Below are positions 32,396-41,409 of a stretch of 64,000 bases of DNA, one piece after another (positions within the stretch are counted from its first letter, which is position 1; each line of letters starts with the position of its first letter). Origin of the DNA: JANMES01 sp038329865. Its GTDB lineage: Bacteria; Planctomycetota; Phycisphaerae; Tepidisphaerales; Tepidisphaeraceae. The notes beneath the pieces were generated by a model, which was given only the letters and a program-made list of their open reading frames with translations, made no database searches and was not told the origin of the DNA. Where the stretch lies: contig JBBQNK010000009.1 in NCBI GenBank assembly GCA_038329865.1, positions 1-64,000 of the forward strand, written 5' to 3'. A program made the translations under genes and the position numbers.

Positions 32396-33847
32396 ATGTC
32401 TAAGAAAATCGCAATGATCGGCGCCGGCAGCGTGGTGTTCTGCAAAACGCTCGTCAGCGACATTCTCTCCACACCCGCGCTGACGGGCAGCGAGTTTGCG
32501 CTGATGAGTCCGACAGAGACCAAGCTCCGGCGAATGGAGACGTTCGTCCGCCGTATGATCGACGACAACAAACTGCCCGCGAAAGTCTGGGCCACCACCG
32601 ATCGCCGCGCCGCGATCAAGGATGCGGATTTTGTCGTCGTCATGATTCAGGTCGGCGGACACGATGCGTTTGGTATTGATTACCGCGTTCCGCTGAAATA
32701 CGGCGTCGACCAATGCATCGGTGATACGCTCGGCCCGGGGGGAATCTTCCGTGGGCTGCGGCACATTCCCGTGCTGATGCAGATCGCCAAGGACATGCGC
32801 GAAGTCGCCAAGCCCGGTGCTATCATGTTGCAATACGCAAACCCGATGGCGGCCAACTGCCAGGCGCTCGGCCGCGCCGGTGGCGTTTCGTTCGTCGGTC
32901 TCTGTCACGGCGTTCAGACCACGCTCGATCTCATCGCCGGTTACTGCAACATCAAAGATAAGTCTGAAATCACCTATACTTGCGGCGGGATCAATCACAT
33001 GGATTGGTTCCTGCGCCTGGAACACCGCGGCCGCGATCTTTATCCCGAGCTGCGCGAGAAGTTTGAAAAGCCCGAGTATTACAAAAACGAAAAAGTCCGT
33101 GGCGAAGTCTTTCGCCAGTTCGGCTATTTCATGACCGAAAGCACGGGTCACCTGAGCGAATACGTCCCCTGGTTCCGCAAGAGCAAGGCGGCGCTCGAAC
33201 TCTACTGCGACGAGCCTGCATTCGGCGGCGAGAGCGGCGCCTATTACAAGTGGGGCTCGGCGATGGCGGAGAAGTACGCTAAAGTCGATCCGCTCCAGTT
33301 CGAAACGACCGAGATCGATTCCCGCAGCGCCGAATATTGCTCGTGGATCATGGAGGCCGTCACCACCGGTAAGCCGTTTCGCTTCATGGGCAACGTGCGC
33401 AACGACGGCCTGATCACAAACCTGCCCGCCGACTGCTGCGTGGAAGTGCCGACCTTCGCCGACGATACCGGTCTCCGCCCCACCGTCGTCGGTGCGATCC
33501 CCCCGCAATGCGCGGCTGCATGCATGACCAACATCAACGTGCAAACGCTCATCACCGAGGCTGCCCTCAGCGGCGATCCCGAGCACATTGTTCACGCGCT
33601 GGCGATGGATCCGCTGACGGCCGCTGTATGCACGCTCAAGGAGATTCGCGACATGGCCACGGAAATGCTCGGCGCGCAACGGCAATGGCTGCCCGAGTTC
33701 CAGGGCAAATCAATCCGCCCGACGCCGACGATCAACATTCCGCCGAACGTGAAAGCCATTGAAGTGCCACTCGATCCCGCGCTGGCCATACACAAGCGAT
33801 TTGGCCAACTCGTCAATCAGGAGACAGCCGCCCCAGCTGGAAGGTGA
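32396..33847 (+). CDS. Glycoside hydrolase family 4 (alpha-galactosidase/alpha-glucosidase type)
   Basis: 483 residues from the ATG at 32396 (GAGGAG upstream). The N-terminal NAD-binding IGAGSVVF (about 8-15), the metal-site motif GLCHGVQ (Cys170, His171) and NHMDWF (His201) define GH4, which cleaves alpha- or beta-glycosides by an NAD- and Mn-dependent redox-elimination route. The length and CHGV signature resemble MelA-type alpha-galactosidases, though glucuronidases also belong here. Third gene of the operon started at 30209, under probable AraC control; cytoplasmic, so the sugar must be imported by a transporter outside this operon. Confidence 0.9.
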   Translation: MSKKIAMIGAGSVVFCKTLVSDILSTPALTGSEFALMSPTETKLRRMETFVRRMIDDNKLPAKVWATTDRRAAIKDADFVVVMIQVGGHDAFGIDYRVPLKYGVDQCIGDTLGPGGIFRGLRHIPVLMQIAKDMREVAKPGAIMLQYANPMAANCQALGRAGGVSFVGLCHGVQTTLDLIAGYCNIKDKSEITYTCGGINHMDWFLRLEHRGRDLYPELREKFEKPEYYKNEKVRGEVFRQFGYFMTESTGHLSEYVPWFRKSKAALELYCDEPAFGGESGAYYKWGSAMAEKYAKVDPLQFETTEIDSRSAEYCSWIMEAVTTGKPFRFMGNVRNDGLITNLPADCCVEVPTFADDTGLRPTVVGAIPPQCAAACMTNINVQTLITEAALSGDPEHIVHALAMDPLTAAVCTLKEIRDMATEMLGAQRQWLPEFQGKSIRPTPTINIPPNVKAIEVPLDPALAIHKRFGQLVNQETAAPAGR

Positions 33848-34064
33848 CTCAGTTTTGCGTAATGCGCAGTTTGTCGTTGGCTATTTCCTCGGCATGTGCG
33901 ATTGCCTGTGACGGTACACAGTCAACGTCGGTGCCGACGCCAAGGACTCCCGGCGGACGACCTCCAAAGTCACATTCGACGGCCCGGAAAATGCTTGGCG
34001 GAATGCCATGAAGACGGCGAAGTAAATTGTGACGACGCCAGATATTCAAATTGCGATTTCGATC

Positions 34065-34398
34065 TAGAGCGTGCTGCGAACTTCAGTTGATTCCCGCCAT
34101 AAGAGCGTGGACCATCAGGCACGCCAGCGCGACGAAGTGGAAGCCGGCCAGCGTTTCCGGGAGGCGTTCGTAGTCTCTCGTCAGCCGCCGGAACCTCGCG
34201 GCCCAGCCGAACGATGTATCGCAGACCGTTGAACACTTCGCGGAGCGAATGTTCGCGTTGAGGGGCGTCCTGGCGCATCAGCGTCAGATACGGGGCCACG
34301 AAGGACCACTCCTCATCCGTCACATCACTGGGGTAGGGCTTCCTTGCCATCCCAATAGTTCAGCGCCGCCGGAGAGAAAAGTCCACAACACGCTCTAG
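34065..34398 (-). mobile_element. Internally deleted IS5-family element (MITE-like)
   Basis: Ends are matching inverted repeats (AGCGTGCTGCGAACTT at the left, its near-complement at the right) flanked by CTAG on each side (34065-34068 and 34395-34398), the target duplication typical of IS5-type elements. Between them, the minus strand carries the transposase N-terminus and the last 36 or so codons with the catalytic middle deleted. About 330 bp in all. Copy 1 at 6265-6436 shares the right part. Confidence 0.88.
34083..34350 (-). pseudogene. IS5-family transposase remnant, catalytic core deleted
   Basis: The start reads MARKPYPSDVTDEEWSFVA, continuing to NGLRYIVR; after the deletion the frame changes, and the C-terminal part is recognisable in another frame (RRLTRDYERLPETLAGFHF..., ending HALMAGIN). 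The DDE catalytic core is absent, so it cannot make transposase but could be mobilised by an intact copy elsewhere. Confidence 0.85.
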
Positions 34399-34434
34399 AG
34401 TGGTTTATCATTCCATCACTGTTTGCGGGAACGT

Positions 34435-34923
34435 ATGAGCCCCACCGAAAGAGATCTCGGAATGCTTGGCCTCTTCAAAAGAGGATCCCTGATCATTGGT
34501 ATTCCATTCTTGATCGCGGGATTTTTTTTGCTCGGCCGGACTGCGCTTTATCTAAAGACGGCATTGAAAACCGATGCGCGGGTAATACGAATTGAACAGG
34601 AATTTTCTTCTTCGTCGAATGGCCGCCACTCTCATCGCGTATACAAACCGACCTTTGAATTCCTGGATGCCAGCGGCAATCTCCGAAACGCCGCGACAAG
34701 ATATTTCTCTACTGATTACAAATTCAACGTCGGCGAGCACGTTGAAATTCTCTATCTACCTGAAGGTTCCGGAATCGCTCAGGTGGCCACATTCTTCGAC
34801 GAGTGGGGAACTTCGCTCATCATCAGCGGCCTCGGCGCAGGCACTTGTACTTTTAGCGCGATAACCGGAATCGCCATGGCAAATCTTCGCAAGCGACACG
34901 AAGATACTCAACGCCCAAAATGA
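34435..34923 (+). CDS. DUF3592-type membrane protein
   Basis: 162 residues from the ATG at 34435 (a TTG at 34423 is in frame). A transmembrane segment at about 14-40 (SLIIGIPFLIAGFFLLGRT), a beta-rich extracytoplasmic or cytoplasmic domain containing DARVIRIEQEF...HRVYKPTFEFLDASGN and VGEHVEILYLP, then a second membrane segment near 120-145. This layout matches DUF3592, of unknown function. The gene starts only about 37 bp from the end of the deleted IS element, so its promoter may be in or near the IS end. Confidence 0.75.
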   Translation: MSPTERDLGMLGLFKRGSLIIGIPFLIAGFFLLGRTALYLKTALKTDARVIRIEQEFSSSSNGRHSHRVYKPTFEFLDASGNLRNAATRYFSTDYKFNVGEHVEILYLPEGSGIAQVATFFDEWGTSLIISGLGAGTCTFSAITGIAMANLRKRHEDTQRPK

Positions 34924-34950
34924 GATCGCAGTTATATGTCGGCGGTAACG

Positions 34951-35385
34951 CTACAAAATCCGCAGCACCTGCCCCAGCCGAATCCAGTTGCGGGCCGGGT
35001 CTTGGAGCAGGAAATTGAGTTGGCCGACGTTGATGCCGCGCTCTTTGATGAACGGGATTTGGCGGTCGACGATCAGCAGTTCCAGGTCGCGCAGCGAAGG
35101 CACATCAACTCCCAGCGCACGCATGTCATCGCGCGGCACGTCGTCGGCGACGATCTCAATCCGTAGGCGGGCGTTCTCTGCGCGATAGACGATACCTGAC
35201 TCCTTCACATCGCGATCGAACCTGAGCAGCCCGACGTAGAATGCGTCGAGTTTCGCCGACTCCGCCGACGTTGCTGAGAGCGTGACGTCCTCGACCGCCA
35301 CCAGCCGCACGGGCGGCGGCTCGGGGATCGTCGGCCTGCGGTCGGCGGGCGGGGTGAATTCGAAATCGGGTTGGTCGAGTTCCAC
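34951..35385 (-). CDS. Probable VOC/glyoxalase-fold protein
   Basis: 144 residues. After a Pro-rich N-terminus (1-40) a single domain follows: AKLDAFYVGLLRFDRD, IVYRAENARLRIEI and FLLQDPARNWIRLGQ. The pattern of FY..LL.F...FL..DP.GNW resembles one half of the vicinal oxygen chelate fold, but metal ligands are not clear, so this may be a non-catalytic relative. Monocistronic, convergent with the DUF3592 gene. Confidence 0.55.
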   Translation of the reverse strand: MELDQPDFEFTPPADRRPTIPEPPPVRLVAVEDVTLSATSAESAKLDAFYVGLLRFDRDVKESGIVYRAENARLRIEIVADDVPRDDMRALGVDVPSLRDLELLIVDRQIPFIKERGINVGQLNFLLQDPARNWIRLGQVLRIL

Positions 35386-35479
35386 GGGAATAGTCTAGTG
35401 CGCGCAATACCATCTGGCGATAACCGGTTTCATCCCACCCGCTGGTGGAACACAATGCGTTATCTGAATCCACTTTAGT

Positions 35480-36322
35480 TTGTTTCAAACATCCAATACA
35501 ATTGAAGCGATCAGGACTTTGGGTACTGACTTGAACCATCCGCCGCCGTTACAAAATCGCCTTGTAGGTAGTCCGTGTTGCGCTCCGCGGCTGGACCGTC
35601 TGGCCCTGTTCCAAGCGTACCGCGATCTCCATTTTTCGAAATATGAAGGCTTCAGTCACTGGGCGAATGCGTGGCACGATTGGACCTATGATCCAGCCGT
35701 TGCACGCGCCGAAGCGGCAACGTATGGACTCAGCATTATCTCGTTCCATCTACCGATGATTCAGGCGGATATCAAGGCCGGCGTTCGCAATGCTATTGAC
35801 GCGGCAAGGTTCGCGTCCAAGCTGAGTGATCAGCCTGCAGTGCTCTTTAAGGCCCATACCCGCGAACAGCTTGTGGCGGCGGCTCCGCAATTTCTTGATG
35901 GGCTCGATCTTGCGAATATCAATGTCGTCCCCGTACTCCAAAATCACATGGGAACCTGCATCTCAACGCTCGACGATTTCATCGCCATTCTCGACGAGAT
36001 CAACGATCCGCGCATGAAGGCCGTTCTTGAAGTCGGTCATTTCCAACGAGTGGGCACACACTGGCGCGAAGCATGGTCGGCCTTGGGCGACCGGATCGCG
36101 CTGATTCACGTTAACGACATTCGCGACGGTCAGTCCGTTCTGTTCGGCACCGGCGATGTCGATTTTTCAGGATTGATGGCGCAGGTCAAGCGAACAGGGT
36201 TCGCCGGTAATATCGTAGTCGAATTGGAACTCGCCTCGCGCGAAACTGATCCTGCCAGCACCATGGACGGCCTGCGCAGCGCGATCCATCTTTTGTGTGA
36301 CCTACACGACCAACCTTCCTGA
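35480..36322 (+). CDS. Sugar phosphate isomerase/epimerase (xylose isomerase-like TIM barrel)
   Basis: 280 residues in the longest frame, which begins with TTG at 35480; a start further downstream is possible because the first 30 residues do not look family-typical. SFHLPMIQADIKAGVRNAIDAARFA, NHMGTCISTLDDFIAILDEIN, MKAVLEVGHFQRVG and ALIHVNDIRDG (metal-binding His/Asp/Glu set) are typical of AP_endonuc_2 barrel epimerases. It lies 12 bp before a Gfo/Idh/MocA gene, and the two probably form an operon that interconverts a keto-sugar or inositol. Confidence 0.85.
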   Translation: MFQTSNTIEAIRTLGTDLNHPPPLQNRLVGSPCCAPRLDRLALFQAYRDLHFSKYEGFSHWANAWHDWTYDPAVARAEAATYGLSIISFHLPMIQADIKAGVRNAIDAARFASKLSDQPAVLFKAHTREQLVAAAPQFLDGLDLANINVVPVLQNHMGTCISTLDDFIAILDEINDPRMKAVLEVGHFQRVGTHWREAWSALGDRIALIHVNDIRDGQSVLFGTGDVDFSGLMAQVKRTGFAGNIVVELELASRETDPASTMDGLRSAIHLLCDLHDQPS

Positions 36323-36334
36323 TCGGAGCAAGCA

Positions 36335-37315
36335 ATGTCAGACCCGAGGCTTTGCATCGTTGGAGCCGGATCGCTATCGACCCGTCGCATTTATCCGAAT
36401 ATCGGGGCTGCCGGTGCGCGATTAGTGGGAATTTGTGATCTCGACACAGCTAAAGCCGGCCGCAACGCGTCACTCTTTGGTGGAAAGTCGTACGGCGACG
36501 TCGATGCGATGCTGGCCGAAGAAAAGCCGGACGGCGTGATTATCTGCATCGGCCCGGATCAGCATGCGCAGGTCGCAAAGCGGGTTCTGCAGCTCGGCTA
36601 TCCTGTCTACACCGAAAAACCCCCGGCACCTTCTGCCGCCGATACCCTAGCCGTGGCGCGGCTCGCGAAAGAGAAAAACCTTCTCTGCACCACCGCATTT
36701 AAAAAGCGGTATACCACCGTCGCCGACCGCGTGAAGCAGTGGCTGGGGAAATACAGTCCGGAAGAGTTTTACTCCATTTCAATTGATTATTGCTCGGGTC
36801 AGTATCCCAACGACAAGCATCATCGCACGTTCCTGTTCGATTTTGGCGTACACGTTATCGACTTGGTTCAATATTACTTCGGAACCGTGAATGAAGTCTT
36901 CGCGTTCACGAAGGGGATGGACGCATACGCGGTCTCCCTGAAGTTCGAATGTGGAGCAGTCGGATCGATGAACCTCAATTGCGGACGGTCATTTCAAGTG
37001 CCGACCGAGGAAATGGAAATCACCGTGCGGGGTGGAAACTTCATGACGATCCATAATTCTTCGCATTGGAAAATTACCGAAAACGGCATTCCCACCGAAT
37101 GGCGCGAACCCCCGACATTCGCCAGTTCCGGCGACAGCGGCCGTGATACCGGCCACCTCGCGGAATTGGAAGACTTCGTCAATGCGATCAAGGAAAAGCG
37201 AGCGACCACGCGTTCGAACATCTACGAGAGTTATAAAACGATGGTGCTCTACGAAGCCATCCGCTCTTCCGCGGAGACCCAGCAGGTGGTTCGAGTAATC
37301 AGCGAATCGCTGTAG
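36335..37315 (+). CDS. Gfo/Idh/MocA family oxidoreductase
   Basis: 326 residues with GGAG six bases before the ATG. Rossmann motif IVGAGSLSTRRIYPNIG, signature TEKPPAPSAADTLAVARLA (the EKP lysine is present) and the C-terminal domain DFGVHVIDLVQYYFG with the conserved Asp-x-x-x-His. It follows the epimerase closely and is probably co-transcribed; such pairs commonly convert inositols or amino/keto sugars. Convergent with polA. Confidence 0.9.
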   Translation: MSDPRLCIVGAGSLSTRRIYPNIGAAGARLVGICDLDTAKAGRNASLFGGKSYGDVDAMLAEEKPDGVIICIGPDQHAQVAKRVLQLGYPVYTEKPPAPSAADTLAVARLAKEKNLLCTTAFKKRYTTVADRVKQWLGKYSPEEFYSISIDYCSGQYPNDKHHRTFLFDFGVHVIDLVQYYFGTVNEVFAFTKGMDAYAVSLKFECGAVGSMNLNCGRSFQVPTEEMEITVRGGNFMTIHNSSHWKITENGIPTEWREPPTFASSGDSGRDTGHLAELEDFVNAIKEKRATTRSNIYESYKTMVLYEAIRSSAETQQVVRVISESL

Positions 37316-37346
37316 TGACGAGCGATCAACCGGGCGAGCGGATCTG

Positions 37347-40142
37347 CTACTTACCCTCTTCCCAATTCTTCCCCCACCCGACTTCCACCTTGATCGGCAC
37401 GCGCAGTGTCATCGCGTTTTGCATCTCCTGTCGCACCACCTCCGCCTCCTGCTCGACCGTGGCCAGCGGCGTTTCGAAGACGAGTTCGTCGTGAACCTGC
37501 ATGAGCAGTTTGCTCGGGCGGTTTTCCCTTTTCAGCCGGCGGTAGACGTTGAGCATGGCGATCTTGATCATGTCGGCCGCGGAGCCTTGTACGACACTGT
37601 TGATCGCCATGCGCTCGTTGGCGTTGCGTATCGCGATCACGCCGGAGTTGATGTCGGGCAGCGGCCGGCGCCGGCCCATGAGCGTTTCTACGTATCCATG
37701 CTGCTGCGCGTGGTCGACGCATTCGAGCATGAACCGCTGAATGGCCGGGAAGCGGCGGTTGTAGGCGTTGATAAGTTCCTGCGCCGCGCCGACGGAGAGC
37801 CCGTCGATTCGCCGGGCCAGGCCGAACGCCGTGACGCCATAGATGATGCCGAAGTTGATTGTCTTGGCCTGGTTGCGCTGGTCCTTGCTCACCTGATCAA
37901 GCGGCACGTGAAATACCTCAGCCGCCACGGCGCGGTGAATGTCTTCGTCATTCTCGAACGCCTTTACCAGCGCCGGCTCCTGCGTGTAATGGGCGAGCAC
38001 GCGCAGCTCGATTTGCGAATAGTCGGCCGTCAGCAGAACGGACTTTTCGCGATCGCCGGGCACGAACGCCAGGCGTATCGCCCGGCCCTCTTCCGTCCGG
38101 ATCGGAATGTTCTGCAGATTCGGATCGCTGCAACTCAGCCGGCCCGTTTCCGCACCAATCTGGCTGAAACTCGCGTGAATCCGGCCGGTTTTTTCGTTGA
38201 TGTAGCTCGTTAAATTATCGAGATACGTGTTCTTCAACTTCGTGAGGCTGCGGTACTCCAGCATCAACTTCGGCACGGCGTGCTCGAGAGAAAGTTTTTC
38301 GAGCACCTCCACGTCGGTGCTCGGGCCGGTCTTGGTTTTTTTCACGACTCGCAGGCCGAGCTTGTTGAACAGCACGTCGGCCAATTGCTTGGGCGAATCA
38401 GGATTAAACTCTCCGCCGGCGGCGGTCATGATTTGGTGGCGCAGGTCGTCGATGCGACGGCCGAGCTTTTGGCTTTGCTGTTTGAGCATGGCCGGGTCGA
38501 TCGCGACGCCGTTGGATTCCATCTCGACGAGCACTTCCACCAGCGGCGTTTCCATCTCGGCTGCGAGCTTTTTGACGGACGGGATTTCGTCCAGCCGCTT
38601 TTCCAGAATCTCCGCCAGCCGCCAAGTGATGTCGGCGTCCTCGGCGGCGTAACGGCTCACGCGGTCGAGGTCGACCTTCTCCATGCTGATCTGCACCTTG
38701 CCCTTGCCGATCAGGTCGATCGTGGGAATCTTTTTGAAGTTGAGCAAGTGCAGCGCGAGCGAATCGATTCCGTACACGTTGCGCGTCGGGTCGAGCAGAA
38801 ACGCCGCGACCATCGTGTCCATCACCAACCCGCGCAGATTGATGCGGCGCTGCTTGAGGACCTGCACGTCGTACTTGATGTTGTGGCCGACTTTTTCGAC
38901 TTTCTCGTCTTCGAGAATCGGCTTGAGCCGCGCGAGCGTTGGGTGCGAATCGAGCACCGTCGAGCCGCTCGGGCCGCACAGGGCGATGTAATAACCGGTG
39001 CCTTTCTGCCACGAGAAGCTCAGGCCGATGCAGCCGCTGCTGATGGCGCCGAGGGCGTCGGTCTCGGTGTCGAAGGCGAATCGGTTTTGCTTCGACAACT
39101 CGGCGAGAAAAGCCTCGAACTTCTCTAGCGTGTTCACGAGCGTGTAGTCCGCGCCTTCGCTGGTCTCGTGCGTGTGGATTTCTTCCGCCGGTGCTTCGTC
39201 GCCGGAAGCGGTCATCGCGCCGAAGAGGCCGACCTCGACCGGTCCGGACTTTTTCGCGGCGGGACGAACGGCGGGAGCGGGCGATGCGTCTGCTGCGCCG
39301 ATTCGCTTAGCCAGCGTCGTGAATCCGAGCTCGTTCAAATGCTTGCTGAGCTGCGGCACATTCAATCCCGTGAATTCGCAGACGGCCGGGTCGAATTCCA
39401 TTTCCACGTCGCGTTTTAGCGTCACCAACTGCCGGGCGATCGGTAGACGCGCCGCGTTTTGCTCAAAGCTCTCGCGGAGCTTGGACGTGAGTTCGTCCAG
39501 GTGCTGCAGCACCGCATCGGCCGACCCGTATTTTTGCACAAGCTTGACGGCCGTCTTCTCGCCGACGCTGGGGATGCCGGGGACGTTGTCGATCGCATCG
39601 CCCATGAGCGTTTGGATTTCGATCGCCTGGTCGGGCCGATAGCCGAGCTTGGCCATCAGCTCCGCGGGACCGAAGGATTCGTCGGTCTGCGGGTCGTACA
39701 TGCGGATCTGCTCGTCGAGGATCTGCCGCAGGTCTTTGTCTTTGCTGACGAGGAAAACGTCGTACTCGCTCTCAAGCCGCGTGGCCATGGTGGCGATGAC
39801 GTCGTCGGCCTCGAAGCCGGGCTTGCCGAAAATCTGCACGCCGGCGTCGGCGACGATCCGCATGATCCGCTGCTCCTGCGGCCTGAAATCATCGGGCGCG
39901 GGTTTTCGGTTGGCTTTGTAGTCGGGAAAAATCTCCGAGCGAAACACGTCGCCGGGGCAGTCGATCACCATCGCCAGGTAATCGGGCTTGCGCTTTTCGA
40001 TCAGGTTGATCAGCATCTGCGTGAAGACGTAGGTGGCCTTGGTCGGCTCGCCGGTGGGCGACGTAAGGTCGCGAAACGGGGCGTAGTACGCACGGTAGAT
40101 TTGAGCGTGGCCGTCGATGATGAAGAAGGTCTTCTTGGGCAT
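37347..40142 (-). CDS. polA: DNA polymerase I
   Basis: 931 residues from the ATG at 40142 (MPKKTFFIIDGHAQIYRAYYA). Three domains: 5'-3' exonuclease (about 1-290, with VSKDKDLRQ and PDQAIEIQTLMGDAIDNVPG); 3'-5' exonuclease with FDTETD, NIKYD and YAAEDAD, so all DEDD proofreading residues are present; and family A polymerase with ADYSQIELRVLAH, AKTINFGIIYG and VHDELVFE. It acts in Okazaki fragment maturation and repair. Monocistronic, with a palindromic repeat just upstream of its start. Confidence 0.97.
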   Translation of the reverse strand: MPKKTFFIIDGHAQIYRAYYAPFRDLTSPTGEPTKATYVFTQMLINLIEKRKPDYLAMVIDCPGDVFRSEIFPDYKANRKPAPDDFRPQEQRIMRIVADAGVQIFGKPGFEADDVIATMATRLESEYDVFLVSKDKDLRQILDEQIRMYDPQTDESFGPAELMAKLGYRPDQAIEIQTLMGDAIDNVPGIPSVGEKTAVKLVQKYGSADAVLQHLDELTSKLRESFEQNAARLPIARQLVTLKRDVEMEFDPAVCEFTGLNVPQLSKHLNELGFTTLAKRIGAADASPAPAVRPAAKKSGPVEVGLFGAMTASGDEAPAEEIHTHETSEGADYTLVNTLEKFEAFLAELSKQNRFAFDTETDALGAISSGCIGLSFSWQKGTGYYIALCGPSGSTVLDSHPTLARLKPILEDEKVEKVGHNIKYDVQVLKQRRINLRGLVMDTMVAAFLLDPTRNVYGIDSLALHLLNFKKIPTIDLIGKGKVQISMEKVDLDRVSRYAAEDADITWRLAEILEKRLDEIPSVKKLAAEMETPLVEVLVEMESNGVAIDPAMLKQQSQKLGRRIDDLRHQIMTAAGGEFNPDSPKQLADVLFNKLGLRVVKKTKTGPSTDVEVLEKLSLEHAVPKLMLEYRSLTKLKNTYLDNLTSYINEKTGRIHASFSQIGAETGRLSCSDPNLQNIPIRTEEGRAIRLAFVPGDREKSVLLTADYSQIELRVLAHYTQEPALVKAFENDEDIHRAVAAEVFHVPLDQVSKDQRNQAKTINFGIIYGVTAFGLARRIDGLSVGAAQELINAYNRRFPAIQRFMLECVDHAQQHGYVETLMGRRRPLPDINSGVIAIRNANERMAINSVVQGSAADMIKIAMLNVYRRLKRENRPSKLLMQVHDELVFETPLATVEQEAEVVRQEMQNAMTLRVPIKVEVGWGKNWEEGK

Positions 40143-40171
40143 TGGAGTCAATTCTAGTCCGAACGCGGAGG

Positions 40172-40260
40172 AAATGAACACAGAGACACAGAGGCACGGA
40201 GAAGAAATAGAAAGAGCAATTTTTCTTATCTTCTCTGTGCCTCTGTGTCTCTGTGTTCAT
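40172..40260. repeat. Palindromic repeat, 'CACAGAGACACAGAGGCACGGAG' family
   Basis: Left arm around 40172-40210 and right arm around 40226-40260 (GAACACAGAGACACAGAGGC with GCCTCTGTGTCTCTGTGTTC) with an AT-rich loop. It lies between the divergent polA and quinone oxidoreductase genes, so it is in or next to both promoters. Confidence 0.85.
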
Positions 40261-40285
40261 CCCATTTTCCGGCTACAATGCAACC

Positions 40286-41269
40286 ATGAAAGCATGGATG
40301 CTCACCGAACTCGGCGGACTGCAGAATCTCAAGTTGATGGACGTGCCCGATCCCCTTCCCGCGCCGGGCGAGGCGGTGCTGGAGTTGCAGTACGCCGCCC
40401 TCAACCCGGCCGATCGTTATCTTGCTGAGGGACAATACCCTGCGAAGCCCGCGATGCCGCACATTCTCGGGCGCGATGGGATCGGCACGGTGATCGCCGT
40501 CGGCAAGGCCGTCATCTCGCCGCGCGTGGGCGATGTGCGCGTATTGCTTCGCGGCGAAGCGGGCGTGAATCGGCCGGGCACGTTTGCTCAGAGAATTTCT
40601 GTGCCCGTCGAATACCTTTCCGCCAAGCCCACCGGCTGGTCGGATACTGAAGCGGCCGGCGCTGCTCTCGTCTACTGCACCGCCTACCAGGCGCTGACGA
40701 TGTGGGAGCCGCTGCAAACGTCGTCGGTTGTCCTCGTCACCGGCGCTTCCGGCGGTGTGGGAACGGCCAGCGTGCTGCTGGCCAAGGCGATGGGCCTTCG
40801 CGTCGTTGCTCTCTCGCGCGGCGAAGAGAAGCGGAAGCAACTCGCCAGCCTGGGCGCTGATGTTCAGCTCGATCCGAACAATCCCGAATGGACTAAAGAA
40901 CTCAAAGCCAAACTCGACGGCCGGCGGGTCGATCTGGCGATCGATAACATCGGCGGCACGCTCTTTCCGCAGTTGATCGAAACGCTGGGCGACCGCGGGC
41001 GGATCAGCATCGTCGGCCGACTCGCCGGGGCAGTTCCGAACTTCAATACCGCCACGCTCCTCTTCCGCCGGCTACGCCTCGGCGGCGTGCAGGTGGGCGC
41101 GTACACCGCGGGCGAAGTGAGCGACGTCTGGAAGCGGATCGTCGGCCTGCTCACCCGCGACGGCCACCGCCCGCCCGTCGATAAAGTCTTCGACTTTGCG
41201 GACCTGCCCGCGGCGTTTGATCGACTTGCCGAAGGGCCGATGGGGAAGGTGCTTTTAAAGGTCCGATAA
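40286..41269 (+). CDS. NADPH:quinone oxidoreductase-like medium-chain dehydrogenase
   Basis: 327 residues from the ATG at 40286. The N-terminal GroES-like part includes QYAALNPADRYLAEGQYPAKPAMPHILGRDGIGTVIAVG. The Rossmann part VLVTGASGGVGTASVLLAKAMG is near 150. No zinc-cysteine clusters are present, so it belongs to the zinc-independent quinone oxidoreductase (QOR) branch, reducing quinones or enones with NADPH. Divergent from polA; no pathway context. Confidence 0.87.
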   Translation: MKAWMLTELGGLQNLKLMDVPDPLPAPGEAVLELQYAALNPADRYLAEGQYPAKPAMPHILGRDGIGTVIAVGKAVISPRVGDVRVLLRGEAGVNRPGTFAQRISVPVEYLSAKPTGWSDTEAAGAALVYCTAYQALTMWEPLQTSSVVLVTGASGGVGTASVLLAKAMGLRVVALSRGEEKRKQLASLGADVQLDPNNPEWTKELKAKLDGRRVDLAIDNIGGTLFPQLIETLGDRGRISIVGRLAGAVPNFNTATLLFRRLRLGGVQVGAYTAGEVSDVWKRIVGLLTRDGHRPPVDKVFDFADLPAAFDRLAEGPMGKVLLKVR

Positions 41270-41299
41270 ATCGCCGCTGATCTCAACGGAAAAGAATCC

Positions 41300-41322
41300 G
41301 GTCGCACAGCGACCGGCGTGGG
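41300..41322. repeat. Single 'CCGGTCGC' palindromic unit
   Basis: CCGGTCGC-ACA-GCGACCGG, a half-element of the family at 49974-50029, in the leader before the PPC-domain protein gene. No other feature is visible in 41270-41409 apart from a GGAAGAGGAA Shine-Dalgarno. Confidence 0.7.
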
Positions 41323-41409
41323 AAAAACTTCTCTTCTCTGATTTGCATTTCTTCTTTTTGAATTGGAAATCACTTTTGTCGCCGCCAGCGACAGGAGAAG
41401 GAAGAGGAA

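Noticed and set aside
33848..34064. A truncated gene next to the IS element
   Set aside because: Both strands have only short frames without a recognisable domain; the sequence may be a decayed gene end but I cannot support one.
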